Of a DNA stretch of 64,000 bases, positions 26,501-38,500 are shown in pieces. Each line of letters opens with the position of its first letter. The first letter of the stretch is position 1. Source of the DNA: Chondrosia reniformis (Eukaryota > Porifera > Demospongiae > Chondrillida > Chondrillidae); the NCBI GenBank assembly GCA_947172415.1, contig OX359198.1, positions 6,665,401 to 6,729,400 of the forward strand. The letters run 5' to 3'. The notes beneath the pieces are model-generated. The model was not told the DNA's origin. It made no database searches and worked only from the letters and a program-made list of their open reading frames with translations. The position numbers and the translations under genes were made by a program.

Positions 26501-29500
26501 CCCTCCACCTGAAGGAAGCTACAGTGAGGCTGACCGATGAATTGAGTATATTGAAAGATGAAGCTCGTGATACAAAGAAGAGATGGCTGCATGCTGAGGA
26601 GGAGCTGCAACGATTCATCAACCTGACAGACTTCAATTCCAACTACAACCAGGTACAGTTTCAACTATCATAGCCAATCACCTTAGTATACGTAATACAT
26701 ATTGTATATACGTATGTACATGATACATGCATACTTTTTAAACTGATAAGGAATATGTATGTTGTGTTTATGATGAAACATTATTTATGTTCTGTATTGA
26801 CATACGTATGTCAATACAGATTATGGGATGGATTGAACAACATGGCCGACCTTTCTTATTGCATGATGTTGGAATGAGTGCCTCTGAAATTGAGGAAATG
26901 AAAATGGAACTTTTAGAATTTTTATTGAAAGTCAAAGTGAGTGCTGCCACCAGCTTTCATTACTGTTGTGTGCAAATTTGTTAATTTCTGTGATGTGTTG
27001 ATTCACAGCGTATTGAGGGAGAGGTTTCTAATACTGTTGCCTTGGGAAATGACATTGTTATGCAATCTGGAGGTCACCATAGAGAAGTCTCCAAGAAGAT
27101 ACTTAACCTTGAGTCAGAATTAGCAAGGTTGACACAGTTAATGAACCTTAGACAGAAGGTTTTGGAGAAGACTGCTTCATTCTTCCAGCAGTTCAAAAAG
27201 GTACGTATGCTTCTACTTTAATACATATATTTTGATGTATGTAAATCTATCACTTGTTTACTCAGGCTGCTAATGAAATTTCTCAGTTGAGTGACAACAT
27301 TGAACCTGATGTTAGAAAAAGGATTAGCAAAGATATCCACCATCTTGATACAGTTGTAGATGGGATAATTACCATGGCAACAGAGCTAAGTCAAAGTGAT
27401 CAGCCACCCATTGGTCAGTGTCTCTTGAATCTCACACTTCAACTAAAGAAGCAGTTGGATGAAGGAGAGGCCTATGGCCTAGGTCTGCTCTCCCCTGAAG
27501 AGTCCTCCGTCCACCAGCCTCTTGGAGTGGAGTCCAAACCTCCTCCAACTCCTCCAAGAAGGAAGGATTCTCTGAAGAAATATGCTTCTTTTGTATCAAG
27601 ACGTACAAGTGGTGAGTTCTTCTAAGCTATTCTACGTACCAAATGTGTTGGCATCTGTGGAGGGAGCACTCTGATAAGATCAACCATTTAAATACGTACA
27701 TATTAAATTGGAAGTTTTTATATAAATAAGTGTAAATATACTATTGCAGGATGTCTTTCCTCTTCTTCAATTTGAGTAAAACATGTACATACATACGTAC
27801 ATAGAGCTAGACATTGTATGATTGTCCACAGCACATGTATGTAGCATAGCCTTGATCCGAAGAGCCGCCACTCTCTTGATCTCCCATCTACCAACTAGTC
27901 TCTCTTTTTATGAATACGACAGTCAAGGCAGTCCCCATCTTCCTTTGTCATCACTTTTAGGAGCTGAAGAGGTTGACATGGGCAAGAAGGTGGTGCTGCG
28001 CAGCATTACAAAGATAACCCAGGAGGTGAAGGAGAACGAAGAAGTGTACACTCACTGCCTTCAGCTCATTGTGGACCATTATCTGAAGGAGCTCAGAGAG
28101 AGCAAGCATAGACCAGACTTTCTTGTTAAGAGCAGAGATGCCATATTTGGTAACATTGAGGATATTTACAAGTTGCACACTCAACTATTGGACTCGCTCC
28201 GAAAGGCACAGACTACAGAAGAATTCTGTAAAGCATTTATCCAGCTTGTAAGCGTCACAACTTTATTTATGTACATATGCACATGTAATATGTTATACAT
28301 TTCATGTTTCTCAGGAAGCAGAATTTCAAGCATATGTTCCCTACTTGAAAACAGTATCCCATGGATGGAGGACCTTGAACAGTTTTGGTGGAAACTTTTT
28401 TGATACTGTTAAGAAGGAGTGTCGCCTTGGTTACACACTGATTAATTGCTATAACAGAACATTCACTAAACTGGCTGAATTCTGCAAATGTTTTAATGTG
28501 AGTTATGACAGTCAGTCATGCATACGTATATAATACAGACTATATAATAGCACCTAATTTATTTGTATTACTATGCACAGGAACTGCTCCCAGCCACACA
28601 GAAGGAAGACCTGTACAGTGTTCACTCAGTACAGAAAGCACTGGTTATGATGTCAAAGTTGTATAATAAGTGTGTAAGAGAAGTGGCATTTGGTAACTTG
28701 AGGGGACTTACGGTGAGTCAGTGGGGGGCTGTTGTCAAATTAGCATGTTTGGGGCCGTGGTCTTCTATTATATTTAAGACACATTGCATTTTAACTTGAA
28801 CTGTTTTATTTAATCAGGAGCACTACTCAGAGGAAGGATTGCTGCTCGTAGATGATTTTCAGGTTGTCATAGTACGGAAGAAGAAGAAAGTGCCTCATTA
28901 CTTCACAGTGTTTCTTCATACTGACAGTGTTATATTTGCAAAGTCAGAGTCGGTGGATGAGATTCATCCGCCGACTTACCACAAGCAGGAGGAATTGAAG
29001 TGTAGCAAGATCTTGCTGACAGAGAACTATCAGTCCACTGACAGGTTTGCTCTGACTTACGGGAGCCAATCAGGAACTGTCTATATCTTCCAATCAGTGA
29101 GAAAAGAAGAGATACTTCATGTTAAAGACATTTGGACAACAGCTATCAAAGGAATGCAGCTGGAATTCTTTGAGAAGTTGAAGGGTATGTAAGGGCTAAC
29201 ATATACGTATACTGAAAAGAGGAGTTAATTGCACAAAGCCTCTCCGGAGTCTACAATGAAATAGAAATAATTGCTGGAATTGTTATACTTAACTAGTAAA
29301 GTGACCAAAGTCTTATCTTGATTGGGGGACCAGAGACCTATTGAAATAAGATAAGACTGCTGGTCTCTTGGCTGGTTTTGTAATAATTTAGTGATTATTC
29401 ATTTTCGAGCCCGTGTACACAGGTTGTCCAAGCAGCCATTTTCCTATGGCATGGTTGATATGAGACATATTATTTATTTATGCTTTGCTCAGCTCAACAA

Positions 29501-32500
29501 ACAGGAGGAAAGAAACAGGATCTACCTGAACCGATAGTACATTCTATCAATGTGCCTGAAAAGTGAGTCTCTTGTCACATTCTTTGTCCTTCTTACAACT
29601 GGATTGCTAAATATTCAAAAACTTACATGTATGTACGTATGTACTTGTACGCATGCATTATGTCTGTTAGAAAAGTACTATTGTCAAAGTAAATATACCC
29701 TTAAAATGCATAATTCGAAAGCTACGTACGTATGTTTAGCATATCTTCCATGGATTTATTCTTAATGTTGCCATTGATACTCCCCAGGACTGCTACAAGG
29801 ATATCAAGGAGATCCCGGGGGTCATACCAATCTCACATGATCCAATCTTCAGGTTCACGTGAGTCCCTTATGAGTCAGAGATTTCCTACCAATCCTCAGC
29901 TATCTGAAGGCAGCGAGAGAGCTAGCAGTATTGTGGTCGTTCAATCACCACATCTTCAGTCTGCCGTCAGTACTACTCAAGTAAGAATCACCATGGTGAT
30001 CATAACCAAATCACATGTCAAACATGGCAGTCACTCCTCCAAGTGGTACTAAGTACAAGTCAATATTTGTGTGTACATTTGTATTTGTATGTATAAACGT
30101 ACATACATATGTAATAAAGATATGTGTATATGAGTTTTGCTGAGATTTTAAGAGCCAACTGTAATTTAGAGGTGGCTGCTCTATTTAGGTGACTGACCAC
30201 TTATGCAGGTTTTACTGTATGTATGTATATAAAAGTGAATGTGTTAACTTGATGCTGGGCCGTGCCTTATAACTACGTAGGGTACCAATCCATTAAATTT
30301 CTCTACTTCTTTTTTCCTTTAGGAGGAGGAGGAGGCAATGGAGGATGTATACCAAGTGTATAAGCCTTACCGCCTACCCAACCCAAAAGACACAGTCTTG
30401 CCTATTGGCCAGTTGGTTGAAGTGCTGGACGATAGTGGAATGAATTGGCTGGTGTCTACAATAGCTGATAACAGTGAGGAAGAATCCATGGAAGTTTTTG
30501 TACCCAAGCTATGCCTAAGGAAGTATACTAAAGGTGAAAACATATTACTAGTACTTAAATGTTTAATTCTGATTTTATCTTCTATTTATTCCTAAAGGTA
30601 CTTGTATTACAAGTTAACTTTTCTAATCCTAAACGTATTATGCAATTTCATCTCATCAGTATATGTACATGTGTGATGCAATTTTAAATTCATTCAACTC
30701 TTTGTTAAACCTTTTTATAGGTGGAGCAGAGCGTCCCGTTTCCATGGTATCCCAGTACTCAATGAGCACACAGCCCAGTGTAGTTGAGCCGCAGCGTACA
30801 AGCATGTACAAAGAAGAGCCAGAGGAGCACGTCTATGATGTCATTCAGCAGCAACCCAAGCCACCATCTGCCACGCCCTCTAAAGGAGTGCCCAGCCTAC
30901 CTATTGCCCTGCCGCAACCTTATGAAGAGGAAAATTCCAAATGGTACCTAACAGAAGACTACACCTCAAACGATGGTGTATTTATGGCTGGAGAGGCTGT
31001 TGAAGTGTTGGATGATAGCGGTCCAGTGTGGTATGTGAGCACCATTGAAGATCCCAGAGAAGGGTTTCTTCCTCCTCAAATCCTTTCACAGACCTCTCCA
31101 AGGCCTGTCATGCAAACCCAACCTTCTGTCATAGAGGTAACCACTCCAGTAGCTACACCACCTGTTCCCATAGCAACCCAGAGCTCTGTTATTGAGGTTC
31201 CAACTAGCACCCATGAATCAAATATTGAGGTCAAAACTCCAACATCAGAGAATGTGCCTTTTGAGGTAACTGTGAGGGAGGAAGACCTGAAAATTACAGA
31301 AACTGTATCTTCTCCCACCACACAACCCAGTGTTGGTGCCACTCTGTCTTTCCCTCCCAAAGAGGTTGTCATAGAAACCAATATTGTTACACAACCATCC
31401 GTGGCTGAAGTGCATGTGACCCCTTCACCGCCACCAACTGTAGCACGTCCTCAATCTCCAAAGAAGCCTCCTAGTCCAGTGACAGCAGGCACAGAAAGCA
31501 AGAATAATGAAGAGCCTAAGGCTATTGAGAAGAGGACTATGCCAAATGTCATGTTGTCTGAGCTAAAGAAGCAGATTAGCAAATCCACTCCTCGCTATGA
31601 CAAAACTCCTTCAGTGGAAGCAGTAACACCTTCTGTGCAACCAGAACCACAAGGAGCATTTCAAGATCAAAGCAGGAACTCTCCGCTGAGGATTACTGGA
31701 GGCAGTCCCAGGATGACCATGATGGCCCTCCCGGCACCCACAAGTCGTCCTGCCTCCTCAGAACGTCGCTCCCCATCCGAAGGGAGGTCTCCTGATCAAC
31801 CTCTAAGACAGTCCTCAACAGGGAGGCAATCCTCAAGGGAGAGGACACCTGAAGCCAGTCAAGCAAGCTCTAGACCATTCTCATCATCAGTTGATGAGGA
31901 TCCATTGCCAAATGATAAGCCAATGTTTTATGAAGCTTTGGGTGACTTTGTGCCTAATCCTGGTGAAAACAGCATACCATTGGCAGTGGGGCAGGTTGTT
32001 CAGGTGCAGCAGAAAGCTAATGACCTGTGGTGGCTGGTGGTGCCTATGTCTGGAGAGGGAATCGAAGGATGGGTTCCTGCCAATTTCTTGAAGCCACTAG
32101 CGAATGAAGTACCACAGCAGAATGCTGATGAACCTGCAGAGAATCACCAGCTGGAAGTTACCAAGGAGCCTAAACCAAAGCTTTTCACAGCTATTGCACA
32201 TGTCATGGCAAGGAATCCCAACGAGCTTTCTCTTCAACTAGCAGAAGAAGTAGAGGTAAGGGTGTAGTGTGTGGTTATTTAGTGTATTTTGTTTATGTAC
32301 ATACTTATGTATTTTTAATTAGCTTATTAATGAAACCCTCTTTCATGATGATACAGCCTTGTAATCTCATGGGCCCCTAGATAATGATTGTGGTTGTGTT
32401 AATCTGTAGGTTTTGGATGATAACCGTGACGACTGGTGGTTAGTGCGTACGTTACCTTCTGACAAAACCCCTTCAGTCCAGGGATGGGTGCCGTGTGCTG

Positions 32501-35500
32501 CTCTCTCTCCAGCCTCACCTCCAGAATCACAAAAGGTAGTTATAAGGATTGACAAATTTTGACAGATTACTGATTGTAATAGTTAAACGTCTGGAATTAT
32601 TTTACTTACACATTCCAATAAAATAGTAATTGTCAGTAGACACAATTATCTATGTCATGTGCATTCCATCCTATTAGCCTGCTGAGTCAGCAGCTGCTGA
32701 AAGGTATATTGCCATAGCAACCTTTTATGCACAAGACAGTATTCAGCTCACCATCACAGAAAACCAGATGATTGAAGTTGTGAATGACTCGAGGGATGAT
32801 TGGACGTTAGTGAGGACTGTGGGCCAGAGCCCGGAGGCTGAGGGGTGGGTACCCAAGAGCTTTATCCGAAAATACACAGAGGACCAAACAGGTTGGAGAC
32901 AGCATTAAAATATACCTTTGAATCTAGTCAAGTCAAGTATCTTATTTAGACTGGGGAGGCCTTTAGCCATTGGCTACTATACTAGTCTCTTGTTAATAGT
33001 GATCTGTGGCTGTGCCAACTATACTATACTTAGGAATTTTCAAAGATTTCATATTCTTCAATGTTATGATATTTTCTTTTTAAAAGATTGTTATTTACTG
33101 CCTTAGGGTACCACCCATGATTAGGGCAGGTCCTGCTGGTCTCCATAGCAACCCTTACTACACCTCAAGAACAAGTTACATGACCCAGTTTTACACTTTG
33201 AAACAATGTATGATCTTGGAACTACTAGCATTGTATACAAATACTAATAAACATTGGATTGTAGCCGTGTAGTATATTATTTCTGTGTAAATGGTGTACA
33301 TTTCAAAAATATATTGTCCACACATTTTTTAAACTACCATTTCTACGGTAAGACTGGGCATGGCAGTTGTTCAGAGGTGTAGCTGTGGTTGTCAGTGCTA
33401 GTAGAACGCTTAGTGTGCATATGTCCTAGCTATGCATCAGCTACCATGCCAAATACCCAGCCTTACTGTAGAATATTAAATTGCATGTGGTGCACAATTC
33501 TTTACATATTTTGAATTTGATGAGACATCACAGCTTTAAGATGGACTGAAGATCTTAAAGTCCATTATTTTTTGTAGTTTGAATTTATTTACTTTTTTCA
33601 ATTTAATTGTTTTTGAATTAATGAATGATTTTCTGTATGTGTCATACATTGTAAAGACGTTGGATCCACGTGCTCCTCTGATGTTCTGGAGACAGATGAC
33701 ATTTTATTAGAGGGACCGTTGCACCCAAACTCAAATGTTCCTGCTTCTGAGCTATTAAGGTAATAATGGATAGTACTTACATGTATTCCTACTACCTCCT
33801 CCCACCGGAAGTGGGCTGGATCTCTGATTATCAGCTTGTCCTGATTTATTATGGAGTCACCTTTAATTGGTTTTTGTGAATAAGGAAACTCATTTTAAGA
33901 GGGAATTATGAATGGAGCATTGCTGTGACAATTATGTTATAGCTCAAGGGCAGAGCAACTGGTGGTCATAACCAGCTGTCCTGGGTTCGATAGCAGCTGC
34001 TTTTTAATGTTTTCCCTCTTCAAGATGTTTATGTACAATTGTGGTCAGATTATCACTTCGATTATCCATGCCTGTCCGTTAGAGAGGATTTATATACATA
34101 TATACGTACGTATATGAAATTCAATATATGGGTAGCTATGACAAGCATTAAGAACCGATATGTTGTATATTGTATATCCACATAAGATGTACATACGTAC
34201 ATTATATACGTATAGCTCCTTTATATACGTATGTTCTAAGTATACATAATTTTATTTTATTTCAAGGGCCACTTTTGCTGTACTTGTAATATTATTGTCA
34301 TTAGCTACTCTATTAATGAGCTGGTCAAGTCAGAAAAGGAATACCTGTATCGATTGCGTTTTGCTGTGGATGGCTATGTTCCAGCAGTGTTCAATGACCT
34401 AGCTCCAAAGACACTAAAGCCACAACGACACGTACTACTGGGAAATCTGGAGAATATAACAGACTTCCACATCAAGTATGGCCAGACGAACTATATTGTA
34501 CCACTTAAGCAACATATTCAATACAAAAAATAACAAATGGGAAGGAAAGAAGAGAGCTCATTTCCTCAAAATAGAATAAGGGCTACTGGCCTTAGATTTA
34601 GTGTCTCTGCCAGCTACATATTAAGCTCTTTTGTATGCACAGAACGAGAGATAAATGTATACACACCGATTGATAAATGTACTCTGAAGTACATCTGATA
34701 AACATTATGTATTGTACATATGTCTAGTTAAACAGCACAAGTTGGAGAACACTATTGGACAGCAGGAAGTTAGATTTGAAGTTACTCTGACTATTTGCCA
34801 TTTCTCTGTTATATAGTTCTTTCTTGCCGAGTTTAGAGGAAGCTAGGGATTGTCTTGATGCTATTGGAGAAGTATTTCTCAACCATTCCAAAATGTTTAG
34901 GGATAATTACATTACATTCTGTTTAAATAAAAGAAAAAGTGATGACGTCTATGCAGACCATCGCCAGCACATGATTGAAGTCATGCAGCGGCTTCAACAT
35001 CGCCTGGAACTCTCCAATTACCTCATACTTCCCATCCAACGCATCACCAAATATGCCCTCATCCTAAAAGACATTCTAAAATACGCTCAGGAGGTTCATC
35101 TAAGTTCTGTGGTTCTTGAAAATGCTCTAGGCATGATACAAGATGTGTCCAATAAGGCAAACAACTCTATCCATTATGCTGAACTGGAGTCTGATGCTAA
35201 GAGGATGTTGCCATTGGATACTCTGCAGCTGCAGCACATTTTCCCTGTAAAATGTGAAGGAGTTTGGAAGGAGAGACGTGTTTTTCTCTTCCAGTCTCAA
35301 CTGGCCATAACCAAACCCTGTCTAGATGCTGTGGCTACTAATCATTTGGTTATCCGCAAAGTTTTAAAAGTATGTTCATATAACCCTTATGTAGAGGAGG
35401 TCTTTGGGTATTATTTATGTTGGGTATTGTTGTCCATTTCTTGTCATATTAAGTTGTAAGCTAAGCAGTGATGTTTCCTAGCAACCAGTTATTAAAGATA

Positions 35501-38500
35501 CTTAATGGCTATAGGGCCACGAGTCAGCATGAGTTTGTTTTAACGAATGAATCAGCTTTGTGTGGTAGTATATATTAGTTCCATGCAATGTAAACATTTC
35601 TATTGGTCCTTCTACAGTTAAATCGTATATCCATGGCTCCCGGAGATCTTGAAGAGAATGACACCAGTATAGTAATGTATGATCTGAACCAGGGGTCAAA
35701 GGTCATCCTGCAGACCCCAACTGTGGATACTAAACAGACCTGGAGCAGTAATATCTCCAGATATATTGAAATATGCAATACACAACCAAAGCCAGTTCAA
35801 AAAACAGGTAACTCTTGACTCTTCATACAAGTGTCACAAATCATTTGACTCTGGATTCCCCCTCTATCTCTCTTAAGGTACCCTAAGGTACCAAAGATAT
35901 GACATTAACTTCTCTTTTCACAGCTCATGTAACTTTGAAGGTTCTATCATTCCTGTTATGTAACACATTATATTTATACTGTTTCAGCTTCAGACACTTC
36001 CGTCGTCTCTGGCCTGTCTGTAAAGAGGGTATCCAGTCTGTCACTTAAGAGATCATTTAAGATGCGATCCGTGGAACGGCGACAGAAGAGGGAGGAATCA
36101 GCTCAGGCTGGATGCAAGAAGAGTAGATCAGTAGATGTAAGTCAGCACATTCACAACCAATGTTACGTACGTAGATGTAAACTTTATATTTCTACATAAA
36201 TACACTATTGAACTCAGGATATTGAAGGGAATTTTCGTATTCATATTTGTGCACAGTTATGACATTATTGTTTATGTACTTACATACTTACTCTACAAAA
36301 TGTGTTTATTCTTGTTTATTCTTTTAATTAGTCATTAGCAGCTCCACCTATTGGGAGCCATCTTGTTGTGCTGGAACCAATTGTGCTTGAAGATGCTGAC
36401 GACACTACCTTAGACACTGGAGAAGTAGTGAAGCTGGTTAATGTCATCTCTTTATCACATTATCGAGTGGAAACATCCCAGGGAGAGGAAGGAATCGTAC
36501 CAGTAGAGTATGTCAGGAAGGTTGACAGTGAGAAATCTGAGGGTAAGAATGTTCACCTTATTTTGTTGTCAATTTGAGGCACTGAGTGCCTGAGATTCTA
36601 ATGACTCAAGACTGCATATCTTATAACACTAAAAGTATGCTTGTATACATTACTGGTAACTACGTACGTATGTACAGCAAGAGATTCCTTCTAACATGTA
36701 TTTTATCTATTGTCCAACAGTTGAGGTCACAGTTTAGTTAAAGTATTGATGTTTTCTCCATTTTCTCTCTTTCTCTCTCTCATAATTCCTCCTGTTGTAG
36801 TTCCCCCTAAAATCTTACAAGGAATGATGGCTTCTCTGGTTGTGTCCTTTGGCAGGACCATCCTTCTCTCATGCTACTTCACTGGGATTCCTCATCCAAG
36901 TGTCACCTGGAGCAAAGAGGAACAGGTTCTGACAAAGGACAGCTGCAGAGACATTTATGTTGGTCCAAACTCCACTTTCCTTGAGATTCAGAAGGCTAGC
37001 TACAATGACACGGGAGAATATAAATGTGTCTTAACTAATCCTGTTGGAAGTGCTGATAGTGTTGCTATGGTGACGGTTGAAGGTCCACCGTTGCCTCCTG
37101 GTCAACCAATTTGTATGAAAGTTTCAAATACGTACCTGAAGCTGAAATGGAATACATCTCTGCAGTCAGGAGGGGCTGAAGTGACATATAGAGTACGTAG
37201 ATGTTACCATGGTTACTGCATGTATATTCTCTGTGAGTGAAGCTTTATTAAAATGGCTACCATATTCAATGTATCTGGAAGAAGTTTATTCAATATACAT
37301 ACAATACAAGCTGCAAATATCCAGTAATCTATGGGTTTATATCTTAGTAAATGTTTCTTTGTGTTTTCCGCTATCATAATATCTGATTGTAATTGTGGTT
37401 TGGTTATCACTTTATTATTCATGTACAGCAACAATTCCTGTTCAATGTTACAGATAATATGTGTGCATATATATATAGCTGGAACAGCAACACAGAGGTC
37501 TCCCAAGATGGCAGCCAATCATTGAAGTGACCAAACCAGCTGTCACTCTCCACGACCTTGAGCCTAATATGGAATACAGGTACCGAGTGATAGGCTATAA
37601 TAGATTTGGTGCTAGTACACCAGGACCAGCTTCAGATCCCATTATGACAAAGGATCCTTCTAGAAGTTAGTATGCACACATGGAGAATTGATAATTCAAA
37701 AGTATATGTTAGAAATTATCCAATCCAAACTTTGCTTTTTTTCTAGATAACCTGAAAGCTATGGCCAATTTCTTTGCACCCTCTCCATTAACAGGTAACC
37801 TAATTCTTTAAATACTAATATTTATCAAATTATCATAATTATTTTTAATTAATTACAGATTTGTTGTTAATCAAATTATCTTGTTCATTGTTACATATAC
37901 ATAGGTCGTAAAATCACATCTTCTGATTCACTGTCCGTTCCACACTCACCAAGCCTTCAAAGAGCCGTTTCCCCGCCCCCAAATCCTGCTCCTCCCCCTC
38001 ATTTCATCAAGACCAAACCTATTAATTCCGAGTACACTATTCTCTACAACCATTTTCTCGGTGTTGGACAATTCAGCAAAGTGTACCAAAGTGTAAGCAA
38101 GCAGACCAATGTAGTGTATGCTGCAAAGCAACTCCAGCTCCCGACTGACAAGGGTAAGGTGGTCCAGTATAGGGAGGCATCCATCCTTAAAGGCCTCAAG
38201 CATAGCAACATTATTGAGTTTCAAGATGCATTTGATGTTGGACCATCCATCGTCATAGTGATGGAACTGGCAGATGGAGGGAGTCTGTTTCCTTATCTGA
38301 CCTCCTTAGCATACTTCACAGAGTCTGTCTGTGCCTACTACATACAGCAGTTGCTGAAAGCCTTTGAATACTTGGCAGAAAAGAATATTGCCCATCTAGA
38401 TGTGAAGGTGTGTGTAAGAACACTCCCCCCACAAGCTTCATATACAATGTTTAACTCCTACATATATACATATACGTATGTCTCTACTGACAGCCCGAAA

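Larger units (their letters stand above)
18166..27611 (+). other. Trio-like gene block: spectrin-type repeats
   Basis: Eighteen exons: 18166-18678, 19234-19425, 20110-20321, 20647-20908, 21244-21568, 22078-22180, 22254-22485, 23261-23449, 23631-23756, 23885-24199, 24546-24743, 25077-25337, 25732-25854, 26032-26220, 26299-26652, 26820-26936, 27009-27200, 27266-27611. About 1,415 residues of helical, charged sequence with recurring Trp-centred heptads (DVWRHKKVLLDQNLQYRVFD, ISSWLKGKG, VISWLKDLL, IKSWCSNEGR, DHWRQMEAAA, IMGWIEQHG). Dividing by about 108 residues per repeat gives roughly 13 repeats, more than vertebrate Trio carries. Most introns are phase 0, which is consistent with repeat duplication. 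The last exon ends in a proline-rich linker (PPPTPPRRKDSLKK). Confidence 0.85.
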
